Shown here in pieces: positions 45,999-55,997 of a stretch of 64,000 bases of DNA (its first letter is position 1; each line of letters opens with the position of its first letter). This stretch comes from Pseudomonas sp. R4-35-07 (lineage in GTDB: Bacteria > Pseudomonadota > Gammaproteobacteria > Pseudomonadales > Pseudomonadaceae): contig NZ_CP027732.1 of the NCBI RefSeq assembly GCF_003852235.1, positions 3,038,001 through 3,102,000 of the forward strand, given 5' to 3'. Both the position numbers and the translations under genes were made by a program. A model generated the notes under the pieces. That model made no database searches and was not told where the DNA came from. It saw only the letters and a program-made list of their open reading frames with translations.

Positions 45999-47501
45999 TT
46001 GTCTACATCTAATTCGCTTTTAAGTGAAAAGGCAGCCACTGGTATCGAAGGTCTTGATGACATTCTTGCCGGGGGGCTATCGCGCAGCCACTTGTTCCTG
46101 CTGGAAGGCGAGCCTGGCACGGGTAAAACTACCGTCGCCCTGCACTTCTTGCAGGCGGGAGCGAAAGACGGTGAAAAATCTCTGTATATCACCCTGTCCG
46201 AAACCGAACATGAGCTGCGCCAAGGCGCCAAGTCCCATGGTTGGGACTTGGACGACAACATCCATATCTTCGAATTGACCCCGCCGGAAAGCCTGCTCAA
46301 CGCCGAGCACCAGCAGAGCCTGCTGTACTCCTCGGACCTTGAGCTGGGCGAAGCCACGCGGCAGATTTTCGAGGTGGTGGAACGGGTCAAGCCGACCCGC
46401 GTAGTGGTCGACAGCCTGTCGGAGATCCGCCTGTTGGCGCAGAGCTCCCTGCGCTATCGCCGGCAGATCCTGGCGATCAAGCACTACTTTGTGCGGTATG
46501 ACGCCACGGTACTGCTGCTCGATGACCTGACCACCGAATCCCTCGACAAAACCGTTCACAGTGTGGCCCACGGCGTGATTCGCCTGGAAGAACTGACACC
46601 CAGTTACGGCGCCGAACGCCGCCGGGTGCGGGTAGTGAAATACCGTGGCCAGAAATACCGTGGCGGCTTTCACGATTTCACCATCATGGGCGACGGTGTA
46701 CACGTATTCCCTCGCCTTGTCGCCGCCGAACATCGCGGCGGCTACACGCGCCAGACCATGAGCAGCGGCATCCCCGAACTCGACGCCCTGATGGGCGGCG
46801 GCGTCGAAACAGGTTCCAGCAGCCTGATCCTTGGCCCGGCCGGCACCGGCAAATCGCTGATTTCAATGGTCTTCGCCGCCGCCGCCGTACAGCGTGGCGA
46901 AAAGGCCGCGCTGTTTATCTTTGACGAAGAGATGGGTTTGCTGTTCGAGCGCATGCATAACATGGGTATCGATCTGGCTGCGATGCAGGCCACCGGCAAC
47001 CTGTTGATCGAACAGGTCGACGCGGCCGAGCTGTCTCCTGGGGAATTCTCCCACCGAGTACGGCGTTGCGTGGACGAAGGCGGCATCAAAACCGTGGTCA
47101 TCGATAGCATCAACGGCTACCAGGCCGCCATGCCGGAAGAGAACGCGCTGATCCTGCACATGCATGAACTGCTGCTGTACCTGAACCGACGGGGTGCCGC
47201 GACGTTCATGACCGTGGCCCAGCATGGCCTGGTCGGCGATATGCAGACGCCCGTGGATATCACCTACCTGGCCGACACCGTGATCCTGCTGCGTTACTTC
47301 GAGGCACTGGGCAAGGTTCGTCGGGCCATTTCGGTGATCAAGAAACGCACCGGTACCCATGAGTCGACGATTCGCGAGTACCGCATCAGCAGTCGCGGCA
47401 TGACCGTTGGCGAACCCCTGGATAATTTCCAGGGCGTACTGCGCGGCATCCCGATCTACATGGGCGCCGGCTCGCCTCTGCTCAAGGAAGAGGGAGTGTG
47501 A
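45999..47501 (+). CDS. KaiC-like RecA-superfamily ATPase
   Basis: A 500-residue protein with two KaiC ATPase domains. The first Walker A is in GEPGTGKTTVALHFL (about residues 39-47) with B site VVVDSLSEIR; the second is GPAGTGKSLISMVF (near residue 288) with VVIDSINGYQ. The start TTG (45999) follows TGAGGG. It overlaps the downstream hybrid kinase (GTGA). Outside cyanobacteria, KaiC homologues act in stress and signalling, often beside histidine kinases; no KaiA or KaiB is present here. Confidence 0.88.
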   Translation: MSTSNSLLSEKAATGIEGLDDILAGGLSRSHLFLLEGEPGTGKTTVALHFLQAGAKDGEKSLYITLSETEHELRQGAKSHGWDLDDNIHIFELTPPESLLNAEHQQSLLYSSDLELGEATRQIFEVVERVKPTRVVVDSLSEIRLLAQSSLRYRRQILAIKHYFVRYDATVLLLDDLTTESLDKTVHSVAHGVIRLEELTPSYGAERRRVRVVKYRGQKYRGGFHDFTIMGDGVHVFPRLVAAEHRGGYTRQTMSSGIPELDALMGGGVETGSSSLILGPAGTGKSLISMVFAAAAVQRGEKAALFIFDEEMGLLFERMHNMGIDLAAMQATGNLLIEQVDAAELSPGEFSHRVRRCVDEGGIKTVVIDSINGYQAAMPEENALILHMHELLLYLNRRGAATFMTVAQHGLVGDMQTPVDITYLADTVILLRYFEALGKVRRAISVIKKRTGTHESTIREYRISSRGMTVGEPLDNFQGVLRGIPIYMGAGSPLLKEEGV

Positions 47502-49168
47502 CGTCCCTTACCCCAGTCTCCGAACGGGCCGTTATTCTTGCGCCTTTGGGGCGCGACAGCTCGTTGGCGCTGATGATGCTCAAAGAGGCCGGCTACCATG
47601 GCGTGGTTGCCGGCAGCCTGGCCGACTTGTGCGAAGCACTGCACGAGGGCGCCGGCGTGCTGATCATTGCCGCCGAAGCCTTGCGGGGCGTGGACATGGA
47701 GCCGCTGCTGGAGTACCTGCACCAGCAGCCGGCCTGGTCGGACTTGCCCATTGTACTGATGACCCATCACGGCGGCAGCGAGCAAAATGGCTCGTCGCAT
47801 CTGAGCGGACTGTTGGGCAATGTCACCTTCCTTGAGCGCCCCTTTCATCCTGTCACCCTGATCAGCCTGATCAGCACCGCCCTGCGTGGGCGGCGCCGGC
47901 AATACGAAGCCCGGGACCGTTTGGTCGACCTGAGCGCCAGTGAACTGCGCCTGCAACGCACCCTGGAAACCCTCGAACAGCAAGTGGAAGAACGTACCGC
48001 GCAATTGCGCAGCAATGAAGAAGCCCTGCGCCAGTCGCAGAAAATGGAAGCCGTCGGCCAATTGACCGGTGGCATCGCCCATGACTTCAACAACATGCTG
48101 ACCGGCATCATCGGCAGCCTGGAACTGCTGCGCCGGCGTGTGGCACGGGGCAAGCTGGACGATCTGGACAGCCTGATCGACCTGGGCGTCACCTCGGCCA
48201 ACCGCGCTGCTGGCCTCACCCATCGCCTGCTGGCGTTTTCGCGCAGGCAATCGCTGGACCCGAAACCGGTGGAGATCAATAAACTGGTGACCTCCATGGG
48301 CGAACTGCTGGAACGCAGTATCAACGAAAGTATCTGCCTGCAAATGCGTTTGAGCGACACCCTGTGGACGGCCGAAGCCGACCCGAATCAATTGGAAAGC
48401 GCCCTGCTCAACCTGGTGATCAACGCGCGTGACGCGATGCCCAGCGGCGGCAGCCTCACCGTGGAAACCACCAACCGTCACCTCGACAGTGTATTCACAG
48501 CCGCCTATGGCACCTTGAGCCCGGGTGACTACGTCGAGTTGAGTGTCAGTGACACCGGCTGCGGCATTCCAGAGAGTGTCATGGGCCGAGTGTTCGACCC
48601 CTTCTTCACCACCAAGCCGATCGGCCAGGGCACGGGCCTGGGGCTGTCGATGATCTATGGGTTTGCCCGTCAATCCCGGGGGCACGTCACCCTGCACAGC
48701 GAAGTGGACAAGGGCACCACCGTCAGTTTGTTCCTGCCGCGTTTTGTCGGGGAAATGGTTGAGGATGCCGCAGTGAATCCGGCCCTGTTGCCGTTCGCCA
48801 ATGACGGAGAGACCGTCCTGATCGTCGAAGATGACCCGGCGGTACGGGTGCTGGTGAGCGCGGTGCTCAAAGAGTTGGGATACGCCTTTGTCGAAGCCGG
48901 TGACGCCAGCACGGCGGTACCGATCATCGAATCCGATCAGCGTATCGACCTGTTGATCAGCGACGTTGGCCTGCCTGGCATGAACGGCCGGCAATTGGCG
49001 GAAATCGGTCGACAAATCCGCCCTGACCTCAAAGTGCTGTTCATCACCGGTTATGCCGAACATGCAGCGGTGCGTGGCGGGTTTCTTGACCCCGGCATGC
49101 AGCTGATTACCAAGCCGTTCACGTTCGACCTGCTGACCGAGAAGGTGCGCGAGATGATCAGGGACTAG
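47498..49168 (+). CDS. Hybrid histidine kinase with degenerate N-terminal and intact C-terminal receiver
   Basis: A 556-residue protein. Residues 1-130 form a receiver-like domain lacking the standard phospho-site. A coiled linker follows (LEQQVEERTAQLRSNEEAL), then a HisKA-type dimerisation domain with the phospho-His in GGIAHDFNNMLTG, an ATPase domain (NLVINARDAMP, DTGCGIPE, GTGLGLSMIYG), and a C-terminal receiver with LIVEDDPAVR, LISDVGLPGMNG (Asp) and ITKPF. It begins with GTG inside the kaiC-like stop, so the two proteins probably form one signalling unit. Confidence 0.88.
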   Translation: MTSLTPVSERAVILAPLGRDSSLALMMLKEAGYHGVVAGSLADLCEALHEGAGVLIIAAEALRGVDMEPLLEYLHQQPAWSDLPIVLMTHHGGSEQNGSSHLSGLLGNVTFLERPFHPVTLISLISTALRGRRRQYEARDRLVDLSASELRLQRTLETLEQQVEERTAQLRSNEEALRQSQKMEAVGQLTGGIAHDFNNMLTGIIGSLELLRRRVARGKLDDLDSLIDLGVTSANRAAGLTHRLLAFSRRQSLDPKPVEINKLVTSMGELLERSINESICLQMRLSDTLWTAEADPNQLESALLNLVINARDAMPSGGSLTVETTNRHLDSVFTAAYGTLSPGDYVELSVSDTGCGIPESVMGRVFDPFFTTKPIGQGTGLGLSMIYGFARQSRGHVTLHSEVDKGTTVSLFLPRFVGEMVEDAAVNPALLPFANDGETVLIVEDDPAVRVLVSAVLKELGYAFVEAGDASTAVPIIESDQRIDLLISDVGLPGMNGRQLAEIGRQIRPDLKVLFITGYAEHAAVRGGFLDPGMQLITKPFTFDLLTEKVREMIRD

Positions 49169-49185
49169 GGCTGCACGGCAGCCCT
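49167..49185. terminator. Short hairpin between convergent signalling genes
   Basis: AGGGCTGC and GCAGCCCT form a perfect 8-bp stem with a three-base loop in the 25-bp gap between two converging stop codons. No T tract follows, so termination strength is uncertain. Confidence 0.5.
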
Positions 49186-49193
49186 GGAGGGCG

Positions 49194-49571
49194 TCAGGCC
49201 AACAGGCGCTGGATATGCTCCTGCAGCGTATCCAGGTCAAACGGCTTGGCCAGGATCGGCGCATTGCGCGTGATCGGGCTGTCGCAGTCGAGAATTTCCT
49301 GCGGATAACCGCTGATAAAGATCACTTTCAACTCCGGGCGCACCTTGAGCGCCGGTTCGGCGATCTGCACGCCGGAAATGCCGCCGGGCAGGCGGTAGTC
49401 GGTGACCATCAGGTCCAGGTGCGGTTTGGTCGCGAGGATTTCAAACGCCTCTTTTCCATTGACCGCCTTCAACACCCGATAACCCAGGCCCGCCAGGTAT
49501 TCACCCAGCACAAACATAATGGATTCGTCGTCTTCGACGATCAGTACGACATCTTGCGCATCTTCACTCAT
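49194..49571 (-). CDS. Single-domain response regulator
   Basis: A 125-residue receiver with LIVEDDESIMFVLG (acidic pocket), LDLMVTDYRLPGGISG (phospho-Asp), VIFISGYPQEI and LAKPFDLDTLQEH (Lys). No output domain. It is the last gene of the leftward CheR/CheB/kinase cluster, 78 bp after the receiver-kinase, and may accept phosphate from one of those kinases. Confidence 0.9.
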   Translation of the reverse strand: MSEDAQDVVLIVEDDESIMFVLGEYLAGLGYRVLKAVNGKEAFEILATKPHLDLMVTDYRLPGGISGVQIAEPALKVRPELKVIFISGYPQEILDCDSPITRNAPILAKPFDLDTLQEHIQRLLA

Positions 49572-49649
49572 GGGAAGCCTTTGTTCGGTCAGTTGCTGGT
49601 GTTACGACCATGGGGTCACGTAGAGGTTGCGTCCAGGTGACGATTGATT

Positions 49650-50843
49650 TCATGCCGTCGCCTGAAGCGGCAGGCACACCCGGAACAGCGCGCCCTCGCC
49701 TATCTGGCTTTCGACCTCGATGGTACCGCCGTGGGCTGCGACGATCTGTTCGGAAATGAACAGCCCCAGGCCCAGGCCGGCCGCCGCGTGGTTGACGGAA
49801 ACCCGCTCGAACTGCTGAAAAATGCGCTTCTGGTTCTCTTCACTGATACCAATGCCGTGGTCACGCACTTCCACGCGCGCTTCGCCGTGTTCGGTGTAAA
49901 CCCGCACCTCGACCGGGCTCTTGGCGCCGTAGCGCAGGGCGTTGGTCAACAGGTTGGTGACCACCTGCTCGATGCGGAACTCATCCCAATGGCCTTCCAC
50001 CGGCTCGTCGGCGACCAGATGCATTGACGATTCGGCGGCAGCGACCTGCGGCTCGAAGTTATGCACCAGGTTGCGCACCAGTTGCGCCAGGTCAAAGCGC
50101 GCCGGGCGTATCGACAGTTTGCCGGTGCGGATGCGCGACACGTCGAGCATGTCCTCGATCAGGCGGATCAGGCTTTTGATCTGGCGCTCATCGCGGTCGA
50201 CCATCGCGTGCATCTTGTCCAGCGTGAACGCCGCAGCGTTGTCGCGGGCCAGGTGCATCTTGCGCAATTGGGTTTCCAGGATCAGCCCGTTGAGCGGCGT
50301 GCGCACTTCGTGGGCGACGATCGACATGAAGTCATCGCGCATGCGCACGGCCTGCTCCAGCTCGGCCTGGGTGGCCTGCAGGCGCGTCAGCAGCAGTTCC
50401 TGCTCGCGGCGGCTGCGCTCCAGGGCTTCGACCTGCAGCTTCATCGCCTTGCTCTGACGGTACAGGTCAACGAATACATTGACCTTGCTCTTTACCGCGT
50501 GGATATCCAGCGGTTTGTGCAGGAAGTCCACCGCGCCGCTTTCATAGCCCTTGAAGGCGTAATTGAGTTCGCGGCCGGCGGCGCTGACGAATACGATCGG
50601 GATGTTCTTGGTCTTTTCGGTGCCGCGCATCAGTTCGGCCAGTTCGAAACCGTTCATGCCAGGCATCTGCACGTCGAGGATCGCCATGGCGAATTCATGT
50701 TCCAGCAACAGGGACAACGCCTCGTCGGCACTCAATGCCTTGAATACCTGGCGGTCTTCGCGCTTGATCAGCGCTTCGAGGGCCAACAGGTTTTCCGGCA
50801 GATCGTCGACGATCAGCAGTTTGGCCTGGACAGTACTTAACAT
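49650..50843 (-). CDS. Receiver-histidine kinase
   Basis: A 397-residue protein with reversed order: an N-terminal receiver (LLIVDDLPENLLALEALI, AILDVQMPGMNGFELA, HKPLD), a coiled coil of about 50 residues, a HisKA domain (SIVAHEVRTPLNGLI) and a HATPase domain (NLLTNALRYG, DHGIGISEENQ, GLGLGLFISEQI). The first receiver probably takes input from the upstream hybrid kinase, making a relay. It overlaps the CheB gene by seven bases. Confidence 0.9.
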   Translation of the reverse strand: MLSTVQAKLLIVDDLPENLLALEALIKREDRQVFKALSADEALSLLLEHEFAMAILDVQMPGMNGFELAELMRGTEKTKNIPIVFVSAAGRELNYAFKGYESGAVDFLHKPLDIHAVKSKVNVFVDLYRQSKAMKLQVEALERSRREQELLLTRLQATQAELEQAVRMRDDFMSIVAHEVRTPLNGLILETQLRKMHLARDNAAAFTLDKMHAMVDRDERQIKSLIRLIEDMLDVSRIRTGKLSIRPARFDLAQLVRNLVHNFEPQVAAAESSMHLVADEPVEGHWDEFRIEQVVTNLLTNALRYGAKSPVEVRVYTEHGEARVEVRDHGIGISEENQKRIFQQFERVSVNHAAAGLGLGLFISEQIVAAHGGTIEVESQIGEGALFRVCLPLQATA

Positions 50844-51436
50844 GGGGAAGGTTCCAGGGAAGCCAGCAATGAGCCAATCTGGCTCAAGGAAAGAATATGG
50901 TCGGGTGTGTGCAACGCCAGGGCCGCCAGGGGCATCACGGCAATCCGGGCTTCAGCGGGATCCTGCACAACGGTGATGCCGCCCGATTGCTTGACGTGGG
51001 CCAGGCCGCGCGCGCCGTCCTGGTTGGCGCCAGTCAGCAGGATCGCCAGCAGGCCTCGTCCGTAGGTATCGGCGGCTGAGGCGAAGAGAAAATCGATGGC
51101 TGGCCGGGAATGGTGCACGCGGTCCTCCTGGCTCATGGATAGGCTGCGGTCGTGCTCCACCGACAGATGATAGCCGGGGCCGGCGAAATACAAGGTGCCC
51201 GCCTCGATCGACTCTTTGTCCCGCGCCTCCTTGACCGGAATGCGCAAGCGCCGCGCAAAGACCTCCGCCAATTGGCTGCGACGTTCATCCGGCAGGTGCA
51301 GCACGGCAATGATCGGCAGGCCGAACGTATTCGGCAGCCTGCCGAAAATACTCAGCAACGCCTCCACGCCGCCGGCGGAGGCGCCGACGACGATGGCTCC
51401 AATCCCGATAATCGGGGTGATTGCAGCGTCGCTCAT
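50837..51436 (-). CDS. CheB-type protein-glutamate methylesterase, no receiver domain
   Basis: A 199-residue methylesterase domain alone. The catalytic triad is visible: Ser in VVGASAGGVEAL, His in IIAVLHLPDE, and Asp in LTGANQDGARGL. The N-terminal receiver of chemotaxis CheB is missing. The ATG at 51436 overlaps the CheR stop (ATGA). Together with CheR and hybrid kinases this looks like a chemotaxis-derived but non-chemotactic signalling set. Confidence 0.9.
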   Translation of the reverse strand: MSDAAITPIIGIGAIVVGASAGGVEALLSIFGRLPNTFGLPIIAVLHLPDERRSQLAEVFARRLRIPVKEARDKESIEAGTLYFAGPGYHLSVEHDRSLSMSQEDRVHHSRPAIDFLFASAADTYGRGLLAILLTGANQDGARGLAHVKQSGGITVVQDPAEARIAVMPLAALALHTPDHILSLSQIGSLLASLEPSPC

Positions 51437-52263
51437 AATTTGCGGTAGATCCGTTCCTGTTTGACCAAGGGTTCGAATTGCTTGCTGTAGGCGGAAAAAT
51501 CCAGGGTTTCCTTGCTGCCCAGCACCAGGAAACCGCGATGGCACAGCGACTCATGAAACAACCCAAACGCCCTGTCTTGCAACTTTTTATTGAAATAAAT
51601 CAAGACGTTGCGACATGAAATTAATTGAGTTTCTGAGAATACGCTGTCGGTCGCCAGGCTATGGTCGGCGAACGTGACGTTCTCGCGCAGCGTCTTGTCG
51701 AAGATCGCGTTATCGTAAGCTGCGGTGTAGTAGTCGGCAAATGAGCGTTGTCCACCGGCCTGCTGGTAATTGGCCGTGTAGGCGCGCACGTTCTCCAGGG
51801 AGAAGATGCCTTGCTTGGCCTTGTCCAGCGATGCCGGGTTGATGTCGGTGGCGTAGATGATGGTGCGCTCGAGCAAGCCTTCTTCGCGCAGCAGGATCGC
51901 CATGGAGTAAACCTCCTCGCCCGTGCTGCAGCCGGCGATCCAGATCTTGATCGACGGGTAGGTCTTGAGCAGCGGCACCACTTCCCGGCGAATTGCGAGA
52001 AAGTGCGAGGGGTCGCGAAACATCTCGCTCACGGGGATCGTCAGGAACTGCAGCAACTGCATGAACGCGGCCGGGTCGTGCAGCACCCGCTCCTGCAGCG
52101 CGGAAATGGTCGCACAGTCGAACTGGCGCAAGGCATGGGCCACCCGCCGTTTGACCGACGCACCGGAGTAGTCGCGAAAGTCGTAGCTGTACTTGAGGTA
52201 AATCGCCTCGATCAACAGGCGCAGCTCAATGTCGCTGCTTTTGTCCAAAAAACTTCGCTCCAC
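51433..52263 (-). CDS. CheR-type protein-glutamate methyltransferase
   Basis: A 276-residue methyltransferase with an N-terminal helical domain and the SAM site KIWIAGCSTGEEVYSMAILL, then TDINPASLDKAKQGIF and ISCRNVLIYFNKKLQ. It starts with GTG directly after the giant hybrid kinase gene. A methylation target is not encoded in the cluster; the nearest chemoreceptors are far away in the window. Confidence 0.92.
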   Translation of the reverse strand: MERSFLDKSSDIELRLLIEAIYLKYSYDFRDYSGASVKRRVAHALRQFDCATISALQERVLHDPAAFMQLLQFLTIPVSEMFRDPSHFLAIRREVVPLLKTYPSIKIWIAGCSTGEEVYSMAILLREEGLLERTIIYATDINPASLDKAKQGIFSLENVRAYTANYQQAGGQRSFADYYTAAYDNAIFDKTLRENVTFADHSLATDSVFSETQLISCRNVLIYFNKKLQDRAFGLFHESLCHRGFLVLGSKETLDFSAYSKQFEPLVKQERIYRKL

Positions 52264-55200
52264 TTAAATGCGTTCCATCTTTGGTAGCCACACGCGAATC
52301 AACGAGAACAGCCGGTCCAGATCAATCGGTTTGGCCAGGTAGTCGTTGGAACCTGCCGCCAGGCAACGCTCCTGGTCGTCCTTCATGGCCTTGGCCGTCA
52401 CGGCGATGATCGGCAGCTTCTTCCAGCGCGGGTCCTGGCGGATCAGGGCGGTGGCTTCGTAACCGTCCATCTCCGGCATCATCACGTCCATCAGTACCAG
52501 ATCGATATCCTCGACTTCATTGAGCTTGTCGATCGCTTCGCGGCCGTTGCGCCCGATCACCACCACGGCGCCTTTGTGCTCCAGGGCGCTGGTCAGGGCA
52601 AAGATATTGCGCACGTCGTCGTCCACAAGCAGGATCTTGCGCCCTTCGAACACCTTGTCGCGGCTGCGCGCGGTCTTGAGCATCTTCTGGCGGTCATGGG
52701 ACAGCTGGGATTCGACTTTGTGCAGAAAGAGTGTGACTTCATCGAGCAGGCGCTCCGGAGAACGGGCGCCCTTGATGATGATCGAGCGCGAATACTTGCG
52801 CAGTTCGGCCTCTTCGTCGCGGGTCAGGTTGCGCCCGGTGTAGACAATTACGGGCGGGAACGAGCAGATATCCTCGGTGGCCATGCGCTTGAGCAGCTCG
52901 TTGCCTAGCATGTCCGGCAGCTTGAGGTCGATGATCATGCAGTCGTAGACATTGGTGCGCAGCAGGTCCAGTGCAGCCTGGGCGTAGCCGACATCGGTGA
53001 TTTCAATGTCATCGTCGCCGATCAGGCGGGCAATGCTGTCGCGCTGCAGGTCGTCATCCTCGACCAGCAGCACGCGCTTGACCTTTTGCGTCAGCTTGGC
53101 TTCCAGGCGCGCGAACACGTCCTTGAGCTCTTCACGGGTGGTGGGCTTCACCGCGTAACCGATGGCGCCCATGTGCATGGCGGCTTCGACGCGGTCTTCC
53201 ACGGAAATCACATGCACCGGAATGTGCCGGGTATTGGCGTGCGCCTTGAGACGCTGCAGCACCGTCAGCCCGGAATGGTCCGGCAGGCGCATGTCGAGCA
53301 GGATCGCGTCGGGGACGAACTCCTCGGCCAGGCTGTAGCCTTCGTCAGCACCGTGGGCGACCAGGCAGTTGTAGCCCAACTCATGGGCCAGGTCGAAGAG
53401 GATGCGCGCAAAGTTCGGTTCATCTTCCACCACCAGAATGCAGCGGGTAGTGAATGGCCCTTTGTCACGGTCGTCGGCAAAGCGCGGGATAGGCTCGGCA
53501 TCGGCAACCGGCAACGTCGCAACCTTTACGGGCGCGGGGGCCGGTACCGCTACGGCCTGGCGCGGGGCCTCGATCGGCGCGGCGTCTTCAGCGCGCTCAA
53601 CATACTGTTCCGGCAATACCAGCGTGAAAATGCTGCCCTTGCCCGGCTCGCTGGCCACGCTGATGTAGCCGCCCAGCAAGTTAGCCAGGTCACGGGAAAT
53701 GGACAGGCCCAGGCCGGTACCGCCGTAACGGCGATTGGTGGTGCCATCGGCCTGGCGGAAGGCTTCGAAGATGCTTTCCTGTTGATCCTGGGCGATACCG
53801 ATGCCCGAGTCGCGCACGGTAAAGGCAATGCCCTCCCCCGGTGCGCGGGACACCGTCAGGCTGACATCGCCCTGCTCGGTGAACTTGATGGCGTTGGACA
53901 GCAGGTTCTTGAGGATCTGCTCCAGGCGCTGGCGATCGGTGAACAGCAAGGCCGGTGCGCCTTCCTGCAGGTCGATCTGGAAGCCCAGATTACGATCCTT
54001 GGCCAGCGGCTCGAACATGCCGCGCAGGCCATCCACCAGGCGTTCGACGCTGGAGTTTTCCGGGCGCACTTCCAGCTTGCCGGCTTCTACCTTCGAAATA
54101 TCCAGGATGTCATTGATCAGGTTGAGCAGGTCATTGCCGGCCGAATAGATCGACTCGGCAAACTTGACCTGTTCGGCACTGAGGTTTTCCTGGGGGTTCT
54201 CGGCCAGCAACTTGGCCAGGATCAACGAACTGTTCAGCGGCGTGCGCAGCTCGTGGGACATGTTGGCGAGGAACTCGGACTTGTACTTGCTGGAGCGTTG
54301 CAGCTCATCGGCGCGGTCTTCGAGTTCCAGCTGCACCCGGTTGAGTTCGATGTTCTTGCGGTCCATGGCATCGCGCTGATCGGCCAGGGTCTGGGTCTGT
54401 TCGGCCAGTTGTTCGTTGGTCTGCTCAAGCTCCGCTTGCTGGGTTTCCAGGTGCGCCTGGGACTCCTTGAGGATGCGTGACTGCTCTTCCAGCTCTTCGT
54501 TGGCGGTCTTGAGCTCTTCCTGCTGCACTTGCAGCTCTTCGTTGAGCTGCTGGGTTTCAGCGAGTACTTCCTGCAAACGCTGGCGATAACGCGCGGCTTC
54601 GATGGATGTACCGATATTGCCCGCGATCAGTTCCAGCAATTCGACATCGCGTTCTTCCAGCGGGCGCAGGAAGCCCAACTCGATCACGCCGTTGACGCGG
54701 TCGTCATCGCTGGTCGGCACTACCAGTACGCTGCGGGCCGCGCCCTCGCCCAGCCCCGAGCTGACCTTGAAGTAGTCCACCGGCACGTCGTCCAGGCGGA
54801 TCAGGCGATCGAGCTGGGCGGCCTGTCCCACAATGCCTTCGTCGCTGTAGATCGCTTGTTCCAGCTGCGCCTGTTCGCGGGAGAAGCCGTAGGTGGCCAC
54901 GCGTTTGAGCCCGCCGTGTTCTTCGCGCACATACAACGCTCCAACGGCCGAGCCCATGTATTGGGCAAAGAACTGCAGAATATTGCGGCCCAACAGGTTC
55001 AGGGTCAGCTGGCCGAGCACCTGTTCGGCCAGTTCAGTTTGGCCGTTGCGCAGCCAGGCTTGCTGCTCCAGGCGCTTGGCGATCTTCTTTTGTGACGCGA
55101 GGCTTGCGCTGTAACTGTTTGATAGTTCAACTAAGTTTTTTCGGCCGACATACGCCAGAAACCCACTGAGCCCGAGTACGAACACCAGGTACAGGGTGAC

Positions 55201-55761
55201 GCTGAGCACCGTGGTGCGGGTGACCTCTTCATTGCGGGTGATACGGAACTGCTGCTCCATCGCCACCGCGTCGTCATATTCCTTGCGAATTTCATCAGTC
55301 AGGCGCTTGCCCCGGCCCGCCTTCACCGCACCGCGGAAGTCGCCGCTGTCGCGCTGCAATTCAATCATCGACTGCGCGTAGTTGTTCCACTCTGCCTGCA
55401 ACGCTTCAAGACGCTTGAGGCGGTCGACCTGCTGCGGGTTGTCGGCCACCAATTCCTGCAAATTGCGCAGGTCGGCAATGATTCGCGGCTTGGCCACCTC
55501 GTAAGGGTCGAGGAAATGCTCGTCACCGGTAATCAGGAAGCCGCGCATGCCGGTTTCCAGGTCGACCGTCAGTTTGGACGACTCATTGAGGTTGTTGATG
55601 ACCCGGTCGGTGTGCTCCACCCACTGGATCACCGACAGCAAGTAAGTGATCAGGAAAACGAAAAACACCGCACTGAGCACACCCACGCCCAATGGCAGGG
55701 CCACATTGCGACCCAGGAGTTTACGGAAGCTCTTTTCATCAACTGACGACGCGGGAGTCAT
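52264..55761 (-). CDS. Giant hybrid histidine kinase: CHASE3-GAF-kinase with three receivers
   Basis: A 1165-residue membrane sensor. TM1 (about 20-45) and TM2 (about 190-210) flank a CHASE3-like periplasmic domain (LNESSKLTVDLETGMRGFLI). A GAF domain (about 270-400), a long Glu/Gln-rich coiled coil (405-500), a HisKA domain (FLANMSHELRTPLNSSLI) and HATPase domain (NLLSNAIKFT, GTGLGLSISRDL) follow, then three receivers with phospho-Asps in AILLDMRLPD, MIIDLKLPD and VLMDVMMPEMDG. The start at 55761 is preferred over 55767 by the spacing of AAGG. First gene of the CheR/CheB/kinase operon. Confidence 0.93.
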   Translation of the reverse strand: MTPASSVDEKSFRKLLGRNVALPLGVGVLSAVFFVFLITYLLSVIQWVEHTDRVINNLNESSKLTVDLETGMRGFLITGDEHFLDPYEVAKPRIIADLRNLQELVADNPQQVDRLKRLEALQAEWNNYAQSMIELQRDSGDFRGAVKAGRGKRLTDEIRKEYDDAVAMEQQFRITRNEEVTRTTVLSVTLYLVFVLGLSGFLAYVGRKNLVELSNSYSASLASQKKIAKRLEQQAWLRNGQTELAEQVLGQLTLNLLGRNILQFFAQYMGSAVGALYVREEHGGLKRVATYGFSREQAQLEQAIYSDEGIVGQAAQLDRLIRLDDVPVDYFKVSSGLGEGAARSVLVVPTSDDDRVNGVIELGFLRPLEERDVELLELIAGNIGTSIEAARYRQRLQEVLAETQQLNEELQVQQEELKTANEELEEQSRILKESQAHLETQQAELEQTNEQLAEQTQTLADQRDAMDRKNIELNRVQLELEDRADELQRSSKYKSEFLANMSHELRTPLNSSLILAKLLAENPQENLSAEQVKFAESIYSAGNDLLNLINDILDISKVEAGKLEVRPENSSVERLVDGLRGMFEPLAKDRNLGFQIDLQEGAPALLFTDRQRLEQILKNLLSNAIKFTEQGDVSLTVSRAPGEGIAFTVRDSGIGIAQDQQESIFEAFRQADGTTNRRYGGTGLGLSISRDLANLLGGYISVASEPGKGSIFTLVLPEQYVERAEDAAPIEAPRQAVAVPAPAPVKVATLPVADAEPIPRFADDRDKGPFTTRCILVVEDEPNFARILFDLAHELGYNCLVAHGADEGYSLAEEFVPDAILLDMRLPDHSGLTVLQRLKAHANTRHIPVHVISVEDRVEAAMHMGAIGYAVKPTTREELKDVFARLEAKLTQKVKRVLLVEDDDLQRDSIARLIGDDDIEITDVGYAQAALDLLRTNVYDCMIIDLKLPDMLGNELLKRMATEDICSFPPVIVYTGRNLTRDEEAELRKYSRSIIIKGARSPERLLDEVTLFLHKVESQLSHDRQKMLKTARSRDKVFEGRKILLVDDDVRNIFALTSALEHKGAVVVIGRNGREAIDKLNEVEDIDLVLMDVMMPEMDGYEATALIRQDPRWKKLPIIAVTAKAMKDDQERCLAAGSNDYLAKPIDLDRLFSLIRVWLPKMERI

Positions 55762-55997
55762 GGGCATGCCTTGGCCAAGTGCGGAAAAACCGGGAGTTTG
55801 CCCCAAAGTGACGGCCAAGACCATTTTTCTGGAATGATTTGGTACAGATTCCTACGATAGAACAGGCTATTCTGACTGGTCTTTTCTATCGTTTTTACCG
55901 CCCGACGGAACTTGTCGATAACCTGCGCTTACTCAAGTAACAGGTCGGTCAGAACGGCCGCTGGTAAAAACCTCGTCTTTTTTGGGAACGCCTTATT

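Noticed and set aside
47456..49264. Minus-strand ORF of 602 codons
   Set aside because: Antisense to the hybrid kinase at 47498-49168; low-complexity translation rich in Gln, His and Arg.
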